Assembly (NCBI RefSeq): GCF_000219535.2 | Contig: NZ_CP007806.1 | Location: forward strand, 3,382,501-3,446,500 | Direction: 5' to 3' | DNA from: Brevibacillus laterosporus LMG 15441 | GTDB taxonomy: Bacteria > Bacillota > Bacilli > Brevibacillales > Brevibacillaceae | DNA length: 64,000 nucleotides | Shown: in pieces, positions 50,928-59,787 of the stretch | Position numbering within the stretch: the first letter of the stretch is position 1 | Layout: the number at the start of each line of letters is the position of its first letter | Notes under the pieces: model-generated | What the model was told of the DNA's origin: nothing | Databases searched by the model: none | Seen by the model: the letters and a program-made list of their open reading frames with translations, nothing else | Translations under genes and position numbers: made by a program

Positions 50928-51587
50928 ATGGCCTTTAAAAAGCTTTCTATTGCTGTAGGGATTTGTTTAGTAGTATCTGGAGGGAGTTCTGCATTCGCAA
51001 AATCTGAGGATATGAATGAACCTACTATTACACATGAAACAATAGGTGATTTGGAAATCGTTGAAAAAGTCTGGAATACTCCTGTGAATTATGATTATGA
51101 GGATGCTCTTGAAGAAGATAAGGAAACGAAATATACTCCCAAGGGTATTAGTCCTCAGTATGTCGATTTCAATGAAACCGTTTATGAAATTAGCAAAAAG
51201 GATTTATATAAAGCAAAAAGTTTTGAAACAGAAGTAACAAATAGGGGTTCGGCAAATGACTCTGTTACAAGATCAGTTTCAAGAAAAACATTTGTTACCG
51301 GAAAAGTAGGCACATCAGGTGAAACAGCAGTTAATTGGAAGCTAATTCAAGGGAAAGTAGGAATAAATGCAGAGGTTGCATTTGGAAAGGAAACTGTTGA
51401 GACTACAACTTACACCTGGACCATTCCTGCAAATACTGTTACAACTATTGAGTACGGATCAAAAGCAGTAAGCACAAGCGGAAGTATAGTGAAGTACTTC
51501 CACGGGGAGCCAAAGAAAACCACTTATGTATACACCGATTACTCATATTCCGAGTATGCTGATAAAAATCCAAAAAAATTGAGGTAG
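50928..51587 (+). CDS. Secreted protein, 219 residues, aerolysin-insertion-like strands
   Basis: Signal peptide MAFKKLSIAVGICLVVSGGS-SAFA, with AGGAGG before the ATG. Residues 100-185 alternate polar and hydrophobic residues rich in Ser/Thr/Val (SVTRSVSRKTFVTGKVGTSG, NWKLIQGKVGINAEVAFGKE, YTWTIPANTVTTIEYG), as in the membrane-inserting hairpins and following strand of beta-pore toxins. It is much shorter than a full ETX/MTX2 protein, so it may be a subunit, inhibitor or unrelated surface protein. It forms an operon with the lipoprotein gene 13 bp downstream. Confidence 0.7.
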   Translation: MAFKKLSIAVGICLVVSGGSSAFAKSEDMNEPTITHETIGDLEIVEKVWNTPVNYDYEDALEEDKETKYTPKGISPQYVDFNETVYEISKKDLYKAKSFETEVTNRGSANDSVTRSVSRKTFVTGKVGTSGETAVNWKLIQGKVGINAEVAFGKETVETTTYTWTIPANTVTTIEYGSKAVSTSGSIVKYFHGEPKKTTYVYTDYSYSEYADKNPKKLR

Positions 51588-51600
51588 CAAAAAAAACTAC

Positions 51601-52158
51601 ATGAAAAGAACACCTGTCATTCCAGCCGTTCTCATTGCTTCATTATTTCTGTTTAGTGGTTGTGCAGTAGATAAATCGCCGAGAAAAATAGACAAAATAT
51701 CAGAGGAAACGATTCAGAAAGTATCCAGCAAAACCTATCAATCGATTAATGAGTACAGTAAGGAAATTGCTGGACAGCATCTAAAAACATCTGTACTTCA
51801 AATATCCCAAAAAGATACCTTGGCTGATCTTAAACTTGAAATTTCTATATCGGAATATTTAAGGGAAAAGATGGTGGATACTGAAAAACCTATTTATTTT
51901 ACGTTTGGGGACGTATTGGGTAGCAAAAAAATAGGGCAGTTACTTGTTGAATCTCCTCCAGTTATTCAAATTGATTTGAGTAAAGGTAAAGAAAACACCT
52001 ATACTCTTTCACAACAACTCAAATTAAAAGAGAAACCGTCAGAGGAAGAGAAAAAAACACTTTTAACTCCGGAGAATTATGAGCTACAAGTGCTCAATGA
52101 AGAAAAGTTAGCTGTAGCTGTTTTCATTGGATTGGAAACCCCAACTATTCAGAAATAA
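51601..52158 (+). CDS. Lipoprotein of unknown function, 185 residues
   Basis: Starts MKRTPVIPAVLIASLFLFSGC: a signal peptide with lipobox LFSGC (Cys 21). The mature part is charged and mixed alpha/beta (KISEETIQKVSSKTYQSINE, KPIYFTFGDVLGSKKIGQLL). It ends FIGLETPTIQK, followed by a terminator. Directly downstream of the secreted beta protein, it could hold it at the membrane or protect the producer. Not recognised. Confidence 0.65.
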   Translation: MKRTPVIPAVLIASLFLFSGCAVDKSPRKIDKISEETIQKVSSKTYQSINEYSKEIAGQHLKTSVLQISQKDTLADLKLEISISEYLREKMVDTEKPIYFTFGDVLGSKKIGQLLVESPPVIQIDLSKGKENTYTLSQQLKLKEKPSEEEKKTLLTPENYELQVLNEEKLAVAVFIGLETPTIQK

Positions 52159-52177
52159 AGCGTGAAAACAAAAAAAT

Positions 52178-52213
52178 AGCCCTCCGACAGAAAAATTAAA
52201 CCGTCAGAGGGCT
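52178..52213 (+). terminator. Terminator, copy 2 of the GCCCTC family
   Basis: GCCCTCCGACAG / CCGTCAGAGGGC with an 11-base loop, followed by TTTCGCATTATCTTCG. The same sequence including the tail is found at 14904 and, split by IS-B, at 46531/49118. Confidence 0.75.
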
Positions 52214-52260
52214 TTCGCATTATCTTCGTCTCGCTAAATCAAAATAAAAGGGTAATTGCT

Positions 52261-52405
52261 ATGAAGTTTGGAATGCGTAAGCCAAGTTTCAAAAAGCGTG
52301 TAGCAGCTAGGACAAGCCTAAAAAGACAGTTAGTACATCGAGCTGGATTGAAGGATGCCAAAAGGCTGGGGATGGCTCAGAAATCCTAAGAAGTATGCTT
52401 ATAAT
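52261..52405 (+). pseudogene. Small basic protein (MKFGMRKPSF family), frameshifted, copy 2
   Basis: MKFGMRKPSFKKRVAARTSL, KRQLVHRAGLKDAKRLGMAQ then stop; the other frame continues GWGWLRNPKKYAYNR as in copy 1 at 24591. The two copies are about 90% alike at the DNA level over their first 60 bases, and both are broken in the same half. Confidence 0.55.
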
Positions 52406-52640
52406 AGGGATAGCGTCAGGAAAATGCGGATTTACAACGTTAAGGAAATTACAATCGAAGTATGTTTAGTTCTGATTCGCAGGTTTTCGAAAGTATTTCA
52501 ACAACCATCTACAGAGCATCTTAAGTAGATCTTTTGCCATACTGTTACACTCCTTATCCTTGTGCAAGAGTGCTAAGCAGACGTTTTTTCATCATCTTTA
52601 AATTTTATTTTTTGTCAAGCATTATTGATGGCGAAAAGCC

Positions 52641-53315
52641 CTAAATAGCAAATAAAAACATCCCCAAAAATGATAAACCTAAATAAAAGAATGCTTCGTG
52701 TTTGATGACAACTGAAGATGATGTTATTTCATCTTTTTCGTTGCTATTTTTTTTCAAGAAGACGTGAAAGAATGCTTTAAAGATGAAATATCCAATAATA
52801 GCGCCTAGTGTGTTCATAATTAAATCATCTGTCGTTGTGTTTCGACTTTGAGTAAACAACTGACTTAATTCAATACATAAAGATAACAAAAATCCCGACA
52901 AGGCAACCTTTTTTATTGTTCGAAATTGTTTCCAAATCAATGGTAACAAGAATCCTAATGGTATCGTCATTATAATATTTAAAACATACGGCATAGTTAC
53001 CTCAGAACTAGAGAATGGAACTAAATAAATTCGATTAAATTCAGATGTAGATGCGGTAACAAACCTTTGCACATCCCAAATTGTTCCTATACCTGTTACA
53101 CCATAAACAACTGACAGATACACTAAAAAAATAAATACCCCAAAAAAATGCTTGCGGGAAACTCTTCCTTCCTTCTTCTTAGCCCTTAGAAAAAATATTT
53201 TTTGAAATATAATACATAAAATACATGTGCAAATAATGTTAATTAATAAATCCGTATGAACAACATACATAATACATATACGAGTATAAACATATAAATA
53301 CTGAAATAGTGACAT
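52641..53315 (-). CDS. vanZ: VanZ family membrane protein
   Basis: A 224-residue protein with five hydrophobic helices. The VanZ block reads RIYLVPFSSSEVTMPYVLNI, MTIPLGFLLPLIWKQFR and SLCIELSQLFTQSRNTTTDD, LIMNTLGAIIGYFIF. It has the N..NI...iPlGfllP, E..Q......R..d.dDli.N..Ga.iGy pattern. VanZ gives low-level teicoplanin resistance or changes lipid carriers in the membrane. AGGGGGA precedes the ATG. It follows a broken vanY-type gene on the same strand, so the pair was probably an operon. No vanHAX or vanRS genes are nearby. Confidence 0.88.
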   Translation of the reverse strand: MSLFQYLYVYTRICIMYVVHTDLLINIICTCILCIIFQKIFFLRAKKKEGRVSRKHFFGVFIFLVYLSVVYGVTGIGTIWDVQRFVTASTSEFNRIYLVPFSSSEVTMPYVLNIIMTIPLGFLLPLIWKQFRTIKKVALSGFLLSLCIELSQLFTQSRNTTTDDLIMNTLGAIIGYFIFKAFFHVFLKKNSNEKDEITSSSVVIKHEAFFYLGLSFLGMFLFAI

Positions 53316-53376
53316 AATATTCCCCCTTGCTGAATCTCCTAACTTTACATTAAACCTATGACTTTTAGAACCTAAT

Positions 53377-54111
53377 TCAAGAAAATGTGGTCACAATCAC
53401 TCCATCTATATTATCACCAGATATTTCATATTGTTCATTCGCTGGTACTTCAACTTCAATTGTCTCGTTTTGAGAAATTTATAGCGAATATGCCAAGGTT
53501 CATATTGAATTCCTGTAACATCCGTTTTATCCAAGGGATAGCGTAATATAAAGCCGTATTTCCAAGAATTTTCTTCTATCCACTCTCCTTCAGGTGTTTT
53601 ATCCATCTTCATTTGAGTAGATCCTACATCAAGTGCTAATCCTAAATTATGTTCGCTATGACCCGCTGGCAGAGCATAGTCAGCTCCCATCTCTTCGTAT
53701 AATTTGCTTTGCTCATCCAAGTCTCGATAACCACTGCTAATTAAAAAATTACTAACCCCATCCTCTTCGGCAGCAGCTATCATCTCCGAAAATTCTTCAG
53801 CTATTTCTTCTGACAATTTAATTTCGTTATCAAGTAACCCATACCCCTTCGTCAATTCTTTGTGCGTAAATAAATTTTACAATATCCTATTTTATACCTG
53901 CTTGTTGAACAGCATATTCACTGTTAACCAAAAGCAGATTCCCTTGATAGATCTGCTCTTCTGTACTCTCAATCTTTTGGGTATTTTCAGTAGCTGTATT
54001 ATCATTTTGTTCATATATTTGATCCTCTACTTTATCTTGGGATATCGGTAATATATTAAAAATAAATACTAGAAATAATGCAAAAACCAATAAAAATCCC
54101 CACTTTTTCAT
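53377..54111 (-). pseudogene. vanY: VanY-type D,D-carboxypeptidase, several lesions
   Basis: From 54111: MKKWGFLLVFALFLVFIFNI (anchor), then EEQIYQGNLLLVNSEYAVQQ and AGIK, a TAG, DIV, one inserted A, then ELTKGYGLLDNEIKLSEEIA. The zinc site SEHNLGLALD and EPWHIRYK are intact. A third lesion after RYK removes the usual end, though the last residues VPANEQYEISGDNIDGVIVT are found in another frame. The enzyme would trim the terminal D-Ala of peptidoglycan precursors. Now a pseudogene. Confidence 0.85.
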
Positions 54112-54288
54112 TTTTAGTCTCCTCCTTGATGTAACTTGTTTATAGGATAGGAAAAACTTTTAAAATAAAAAGTCGGGTAAATATAAAATTTTTCTTAAAT
54201 TTTTTACTTGGATTTTACACTTAATCTCTTTGGGAATCCTCCATTGGTAAACGGACTTCAAATATAGTACGTATTAAATTAACCTATT

Positions 54289-55097
54289 ATGTATCAGAAA
54301 TTTTTGAATCAACTATTTGATAAAGGCTACAGCAAACGTTCAGTTGAGTTAGTACACTCTACCATGCATAATGCAATGAGCAGAGCTGTTACATTAGGGA
54401 AGATTGAGAAAAATCCATGTATCGGTGCAACTATTAAAGGTCAACAAAAAGTACAGACTTTAAAATTTATGGAGTCAAAAGATATACCCTTTTTTTGCAA
54501 CAAGCTTATCAATATAATTACATCTATTGGATTTACTTCAAGCTTTTAATTGAGACAGGGATACGAAAAGGTGAAGCTACTGCACTTCAATGGTCTGATA
54601 TTGATTTAAAACAAATGACCATCAGCATCAACAAAACGCTCGATTTTTCTGCCAAGGATAGAAATGAGTTATTTGGTGATACAAAGACCTATCACTCTGT
54701 TCAAACGATTCATATTAGTTAAAACTTAGTTAATGATTTGATCAATCATGCAAAATATCAAAATCAAAACAAGTTAGCGCTAAACGATCTCTACCATCAC
54801 GATCTTAACCTGGTTCTATGTAGAAATGATGGGAGCTTTATTCCTAAATCTTCTCTATTCAACGCTTTCTCAAGGATTTTAACTAGAGCAGGCATCCTCT
54901 CAATGCCCATACATTCTTTACGACACACTCACGCAGTTTTGCTTTTAGAAACAGGAGTAGATATGAAATACATTCAAGAGCGTCTTGGACACGGCAGCCT
55001 TCGAATCACATCAGACGTATACGCCCACATATCTAAAAAAATCGAAACTGATTCGATAAGCAAATTCAAAGAGTATATGCAAAATATTTACGACTAA
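54289..55097 (+). pseudogene. Tyrosine integrase of a prophage, truncated and frameshifted
   Basis: Three frames in turn give DKGYSKRSVELVHSTMHNAM (core-binding domain), LLIETGIRKGEATALQWSDI (catalytic Arg I), then after a TAA HSLRHTHAVLLLETG (His-x-x-Arg) and LGHGSLRITSDVYAHIS (His and nucleophile Tyr). The first ~90 residues are missing. It lies 115 bp from glnA, so the prophage probably inserted beside glnA. The repeats GTGGGTG after its end (55107-55139) may belong to the attachment region. Confidence 0.85.
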
Positions 55098-55170
55098 TTG
55101 AAAAAATGTGGGTGTTTTGTGGGTGCGTATGTGGGTGGAGACTTTTTCAACCCTATAACCCACAAACAAG

Positions 55171-55204
55171 AAAAACCCTCACACCTATAGGCGCAAGGGG
55201 TTTG
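55171..55204 (-). terminator. glnA terminator
   Basis: On the minus strand AAACCCCTTGCGCC ... GTGAGGGTTTTT forms a stem with a T-run, 8 bp after the glnA stop. Confidence 0.75.
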
Positions 55205-55211
55205 CCAATTC

Positions 55212-56543
55212 TTACAGTGACATGTATTGGTTACGCTCCCACTCGTGAACACGTGTACGGAACATATCCCATTCAATTTCCTTCGCTTCGATGAAGTGTA
55301 ACGCGGCATGCTCACCTAGCGCTTCACAGATAACTCGATCTGCTTTCAGACATTCGATCGCCTCTTTTAGCGTAGATGGCAAGCTATCAATTCCGTTTGC
55401 TTCACGTTCAGCTTCGTTCATCACATAGATGTTGCGATCAACAGCAGGCTGCAATTCTAATTTGTTCTTGATTCCATCCAAACCAGCTTTCAACATAACA
55501 GCTAGTGCCAAGTACGGATTCGCTGCCGGGTCGGGATTACGCACTTCCAAACGAGTCCCCAATCCGCGTGATGCAGGGATACGTACTAATGGAGAACGAT
55601 TTTTTGCAGACCATGCCACGTAGCAAGGTGCTTCATAGCCTGGTACAAGGCGTTTGTAAGAGTTCACTAGTGGATTTGTAATTGCCGCAAATCCTCTTGC
55701 ATGCTTTAAAAGACCAGCTAGATAGTATTTTGCTGTTTGACTTAGACCTAGCTCATCAGATTCATCATAGAATGCATTTTCGTTGCCAATAAATAAGGAT
55801 TGGTGCGCATGCATACCAGATCCACTTACACCAAACAATGGCTTTGGCATAAAGGTTGCGTGCAAACCATGTTGACGCGCAATTGTTTTAACCACCAGTT
55901 TAAACGTCAGAATTTGATCAGCTGCATGTATCGCATTTGCATATTTAAAATCAATTTCATGTTGTCCTGGTGCTACTTCATGATGAGAAGCTTCGATTTC
56001 AAAGCCCATTTTCTCTAAAGTTAGAACGATATCACGGCGACAGTTTTCACCCAAGTCTAATGGTGCAAAGTCAAAATATCCGCCTTGATCATTCAGATCG
56101 AGAGTAGGCTCGCCTTTTTCATCAATTTTAAACAAGAAGAATTCAGGCTCTGGACCAACGTTAAAATCCGTATAGCCAAGCTCTTCTGCTTCTTTCATTA
56201 CCTTTTTCAAAATATAACGGGGATCACCTTCAAACGGTTTACCATCCGGCATATACACATCACAGATCAAACGAGCCACTTTTCCGAATTCAGTTCCCCA
56301 CGGGAATACCACCCATGTATCTAAATCTGGGAAAAGATACATATCAGACTCTTCAATGCGCACGAAACCCTCAATGGAAGATCCGTCAAACATCATCTTG
56401 TTATCCAACGCTTTTGGCAATTGAGAAACCGGAATCTCAACATTCTTACTGATACCCATTAGATCAGTAAATTGCAAACGGATATACTTCACATTCTCTT
56501 CATCAGCAAAACGCATAATGTCTTCTTTCGTATAACGGCTCAT
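55212..56543 (-). CDS. glnA: Glutamine synthetase type I
   Basis: 443 residues, start [20 protein letters not shown] at 56543 with AAGGAGG eight bases before. Catalytic and binding blocks: [40 protein letters not shown] and [37 protein letters not shown]. It makes glutamine from glutamate, ammonia and ATP as a dodecamer. The Bacillus GSI-alpha type lacks the adenylylation tyrosine and is controlled by feedback and by binding GlnR/TnrA. It is cotranscribed with glnR (48-bp gap). Confidence 0.98.
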   Translation of the reverse strand: MSRYTKEDIMRFADEENVKYIRLQFTDLMGISKNVEIPVSQLPKALDNKMMFDGSSIEGFVRIEESDMYLFPDLDTWVVFPWGTEFGKVARLICDVYMPDGKPFEGDPRYILKKVMKEAEELGYTDFNVGPEPEFFLFKIDEKGEPTLDLNDQGGYFDFAPLDLGENCRRDIVLTLEKMGFEIEASHHEVAPGQHEIDFKYANAIHAADQILTFKLVVKTIARQHGLHATFMPKPLFGVSGSGMHAHQSLFIGNENAFYDESDELGLSQTAKYYLAGLLKHARGFAAITNPLVNSYKRLVPGYEAPCYVAWSAKNRSPLVRIPASRGLGTRLEVRNPDPAANPYLALAVMLKAGLDGIKNKLELQPAVDRNIYVMNEAEREANGIDSLPSTLKEAIECLKADRVICEALGEHAALHFIEAKEIEWDMFRTRVHEWERNQYMSL

Positions 56544-56591
56544 TCTCTCTTCCTCCTTGACCAAATCCATCAATTTTTTGTACCCATCTAT

Positions 56592-56999
56592 CTAGTGGAA
56601 GAACCTAGAAAGCTCTCCACGAATCAATGCCGATTCACCTAAGCGATTGGCACTGGGGTTGATCACTTGTTGTTTCAATAATTGCAGTAATTCCTTCTTC
56701 TCCATTTGTGGACGAGCTGCCGTTTTCCCTGGTAAGATCGGCGCCTCCACAACAGGCTCCTTCAATTGGATCACCTGTTTAATGCCAGCAATATTTAGCC
56801 CCTTATCAATCAGTTGTTTAATTTCTAACAGACGATCTACGTCATTAAACGAAAATAACCGCTGCTTCCCGTCTGTACGAGCTGGTGTGACTAACCCGTG
56901 TTGTTCATAATATCGGATCTGTCGTGCAGTAAGATCGGTTAATTTCATAACGATGCCTATGGGAAAAAGGGCCATGTTGCGACGAATTTCATCACTCAT
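56592..56999 (-). CDS. glnR: GlnR, MerR-type nitrogen repressor
   Basis: 135 residues from ATG 56999 (MSDEIRRNMALFPIGIVMKL), with GGAAGGGG before it. MerR helix-turn-helix: VMKLTDLTARQIRYYEQHGL then VTPARTDGKQRLFSFNDVDR. The C-terminal tail QVINPSANRLGESALIRGEL and SRFFH is the autoinhibitory, glutamine-synthetase-responsive end of GlnR, shared with TnrA but longer. It represses glnRA when nitrogen is plentiful. A consensus GlnR box stands upstream (57083-57099). Confidence 0.97.
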   Translation of the reverse strand: MSDEIRRNMALFPIGIVMKLTDLTARQIRYYEQHGLVTPARTDGKQRLFSFNDVDRLLEIKQLIDKGLNIAGIKQVIQLKEPVVEAPILPGKTAARPQMEKKELLQLLKQQVINPSANRLGESALIRGELSRFFH

Positions 57000-57049
57000 T
57001 TTGCTTCCCCTTCCTCGCAAATCAAATCATTTCAATTTGTTATGTTCAA

Positions 57050-57078
57050 ATTCTAACGGATAGCAGATTATCTGTCAA
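57050..57078 (-). promoter_or_regulatory. sigma-A promoter of glnRA
   Basis: On the minus strand TTGACA (57078-57073), a 17-bp spacer and TAGAAT (57055-57050): a near-consensus vegetative promoter 50 bp before the glnR start. Confidence 0.85.
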
Positions 57079-57082
57079 CACA

Positions 57083-57099
57083 TGTAAGGAAATCTGACA
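57083..57099 (-). promoter_or_regulatory. GlnR/TnrA box
   Basis: TGTCAGATTTCCTTACA matches TGTNA-N7-TNACA at every fixed position, immediately upstream of the -35 of glnRA. This is the expected autoregulatory operator. Confidence 0.9.
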
Positions 57100-57119
57100 T
57101 GACTTTTTTACAACAAGAA

Positions 57120-57195
57120 AAAAGCATGCTATCTACGATCTCTTGACTACCTTATTTGCGGTAGAACAGCGAGACGATCTGAGAACATGCTCCCT
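57120..57195 (-). terminator. Terminator after the PBP gene
   Basis: AGCATGTTCTCAGATCGTCT pairs with an interrupted complement ending AGCATGCT, followed by TTTTTT on the minus strand; inner GGTAG/CTACC stem. Confidence 0.6.
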
Positions 57196-57220
57196 TGTGA
57201 TTATTTCTTATTCATTTTAA

Positions 57221-59593
57221 TTACTGCTCGATCCCATACATTTTCACATATTCCTCCAAAATTTGCTTTGCAATCACTCCAGACATATCAGCACCATGCC
57301 CCCCACCTGGTACAACGACAGCAAATGCAATCTGTGGATTTTTAACGGGTGCATATCCGACAATTAGCGCATTGTCTGCGTTCCCTCCCGTTTGTGCTGT
57401 GCCCGTTTTAGCTGCCACAGGAAACGGAAAACCCTTGAAGTTACGATACGCTGTCCCGTTCGGCTGGGTTACCTTTGCCATACCTTCCTGCACTACCTTT
57501 ATCCACTTGGGATCAATATCGACCTTATTTAGAACATATGGCTCCACTTTGGTCAATGTTATTCGTTCTGTTGGATTACTTGCTCCCTTGCGAATCTCTT
57601 TAACTAAATGAGGTTTGATTCGATAACCCCCATTTGCGATTGTACTGACGTACTGACAAAGCTGCATAGGTGTAAAGCTATTGTATTGACCGATAAATGC
57701 ATCTACTAAATTCCCTAAATATTTGTCGTTTGCCAGGTACCCTGCCTTCTCACCCGGAAGATCAATTCCCGTTTTTACACCCAGTCCGAACTGGCTGTTA
57801 TAGTAATCTAACACATTAAATTGTTCGCTATAATGCTTGCCTTCACGATTCCCCTTTCTTGCTAAACGAAGCCCCATTTCATACATATAAGTATTATTAG
57901 ATACCTGTAAGGCCCTTCTTGCATCTACTGCACCATGTCCAGAGCGTAACCAGTTATTTTTAAAGCGATTTCCAACTAAGAGACCACCTCTGTCTATGAT
58001 CGTCTCAGAAGGAGTAACCAGCCCCTCCTGCAAGGCAAGCATCACGGATATAGGTTTTACGGTCGAGCCTGGCGCATAGGCTCCCCGAGTAATTTTATTA
58101 TCTTCATAAGGCCAGATATCCGTTTTATACACTTTACTAAATGTTTCTCGATCATAATACAAATTCAAATCATAATCAGGATAATTAGCCAAAGCTAATA
58201 TTTCCCCCGTATCAGGAGACATTACCACCGCATGCCCAACTTTCAGATTTTTCTGCGAAAGGTTTTTATGCAGAATTTCCTCTACTTTATCTTGAAATCT
58301 CCAGTCCAAAGTAAGAATAAGATCATTTCCAGGCTCTGCAACACGCTTTATGGTTTCGTTGACAAATTCCGAATTCCGATTTACCTGTACAGTCATAGCA
58401 CCAGTTTTTCCCCGTAGCTGCGACTCGTAATAATTTTCTAAGCCAGCTACACCAACCAATTCATTCCCTGAATATTGTTTGGACTTATACTCCTTCACAA
58501 AGCGAGGATCAATGGAGTTGATATACCCCAAAATATGTGTCGCAAGTGGCCCTCCGTTTGCATCAGTCTTTACTTTTCTAAGCGGCTCCACCTCTACATA
58601 AACACCAGGGAATCGGGCTAATCGCTCCTCAATCCGAGCATCCTCAGCCGCTGTAATATTTCGCTTTATCTGTCTTGGCATGAAGGCTGGGACACCCATG
58701 CCTACCATCCGCTCTAAAACAAGTAATTTTCGCCAAGTCTGCTCACGTTGTATCCCAGACAGACCTAGGTTTACATCTAAGAAAAAGAAGCGTGCATTTT
58801 CAATTAGCTTTCGATCGCTTTGCTTCGTAACAGGTGTTGCACGCAAAATCTCAATGGAGCTTTTTATTTTGCGAACAAGATCATCTGATTGTTTTTTCTC
58901 CAAATGATAAGGAAACGGAATCTGCTGTTGCAGAAGTTCGCCAAGCAGTACCCGATCATTTGCCCCTTGCTCATACGATAAGGTCTTTCCTGTTTTTTTT
59001 CGTAACAGCTCAAGAGCCTTAGTGCGCTCTACATCGGTAAAGGCATATTTGATTGGGATATGCACTTCTTTTGCCAGACGGAGTAACTCTACGGATTGTA
59101 ATAGTTCCATTTTCTCTAGTGAAGGTAATGCATCTAATTTTGTCTGTATTTGCGTTCGCAATCTCTGACGTTGCTCAAAAGACAATATGATGGGAAAGCT
59201 AGCTTGTAGCTGAATCCCTAAGTCAGCCAGCTTCTTATCATCACCTCGCTCCTCTTGCTTCCAATCAAGCAAGGTAGCCAATTCCTCCGCTACACTCTCC
59301 TTGTTTATTTTTTCTTCTGGTCTATCCATAAATTTAACAGTGAAAACAGGCTTATTATCCACTAGGACCACTCCATTGCGATCTAAAATATGACCTCTTG
59401 GAGCAGGAATTGGAAGTTCTTTGAGGCTGTATTTCTCTAATTCTTGCGCAAATAACTCCCCTTGAACAACTTGAACATATGCCAGCCGTAAAATGACAAC
59501 TACAAAACAGATAAAAACAGCTAAAAACATAATATTTACACGGAATACTATTTCCGGGTCTTTTTTTCGCTGCTGCTCTGGTTCAATTTGCAT
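57221..59593 (-). CDS. Class B penicillin-binding protein (PBP2/MrdA type)
   Basis: 790 residues from ATG 59593 (MQIEPEQQRKKDPEIVFRVN). One N-terminal transmembrane helix (about 20-42), then PAPRGHILDRNGVVLVDNKP (the R-G-x-I-x-D-R-N-G motif of the dimerisation domain), then the transpeptidase with STVK (about residue 510), SNN (about 565) and KTGTAQT (about 729). It cross-links peptidoglycan, probably in cell elongation or spore outgrowth. An unusually long charged insert (residues 95-260) separates the first motif from the rest, as in PBPs of the PbpA/PbpH group. Confidence 0.93.
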   Translation of the reverse strand: MQIEPEQQRKKDPEIVFRVNIMFLAVFICFVVVILRLAYVQVVQGELFAQELEKYSLKELPIPAPRGHILDRNGVVLVDNKPVFTVKFMDRPEEKINKESVAEELATLLDWKQEERGDDKKLADLGIQLQASFPIILSFEQRQRLRTQIQTKLDALPSLEKMELLQSVELLRLAKEVHIPIKYAFTDVERTKALELLRKKTGKTLSYEQGANDRVLLGELLQQQIPFPYHLEKKQSDDLVRKIKSSIEILRATPVTKQSDRKLIENARFFFLDVNLGLSGIQREQTWRKLLVLERMVGMGVPAFMPRQIKRNITAAEDARIEERLARFPGVYVEVEPLRKVKTDANGGPLATHILGYINSIDPRFVKEYKSKQYSGNELVGVAGLENYYESQLRGKTGAMTVQVNRNSEFVNETIKRVAEPGNDLILTLDWRFQDKVEEILHKNLSQKNLKVGHAVVMSPDTGEILALANYPDYDLNLYYDRETFSKVYKTDIWPYEDNKITRGAYAPGSTVKPISVMLALQEGLVTPSETIIDRGGLLVGNRFKNNWLRSGHGAVDARRALQVSNNTYMYEMGLRLARKGNREGKHYSEQFNVLDYYNSQFGLGVKTGIDLPGEKAGYLANDKYLGNLVDAFIGQYNSFTPMQLCQYVSTIANGGYRIKPHLVKEIRKGASNPTERITLTKVEPYVLNKVDIDPKWIKVVQEGMAKVTQPNGTAYRNFKGFPFPVAAKTGTAQTGGNADNALIVGYAPVKNPQIAFAVVVPGGGHGADMSGVIAKQILEEYVKMYGIEQ

Positions 59594-59719
59594 GATTTCA
59601 CCGCATCCCTTGTCATATATCCCTTTCTTATAAATATACCAGAACATTCCATTTATTCCATTAGATAATATAGCTGAAAAATTAGTACGTCCCGCTAGGT
59701 TTCACTTTTACTCCATATA

Positions 59720-59757
59720 AAAAGACAGCTATAAATGTTGGACATTCATAGCTGTCT
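59720..59757 (-). terminator. Terminator of the ynbB-like gene
   Basis: AGACAGCTAT / ATAGCTGTCT with an 18-base spacing, followed on the minus strand by TTTTTAT. Confidence 0.8.
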
Positions 59758-59787
59758 GCATAATTTCATCATATCTAGCGTTATATG

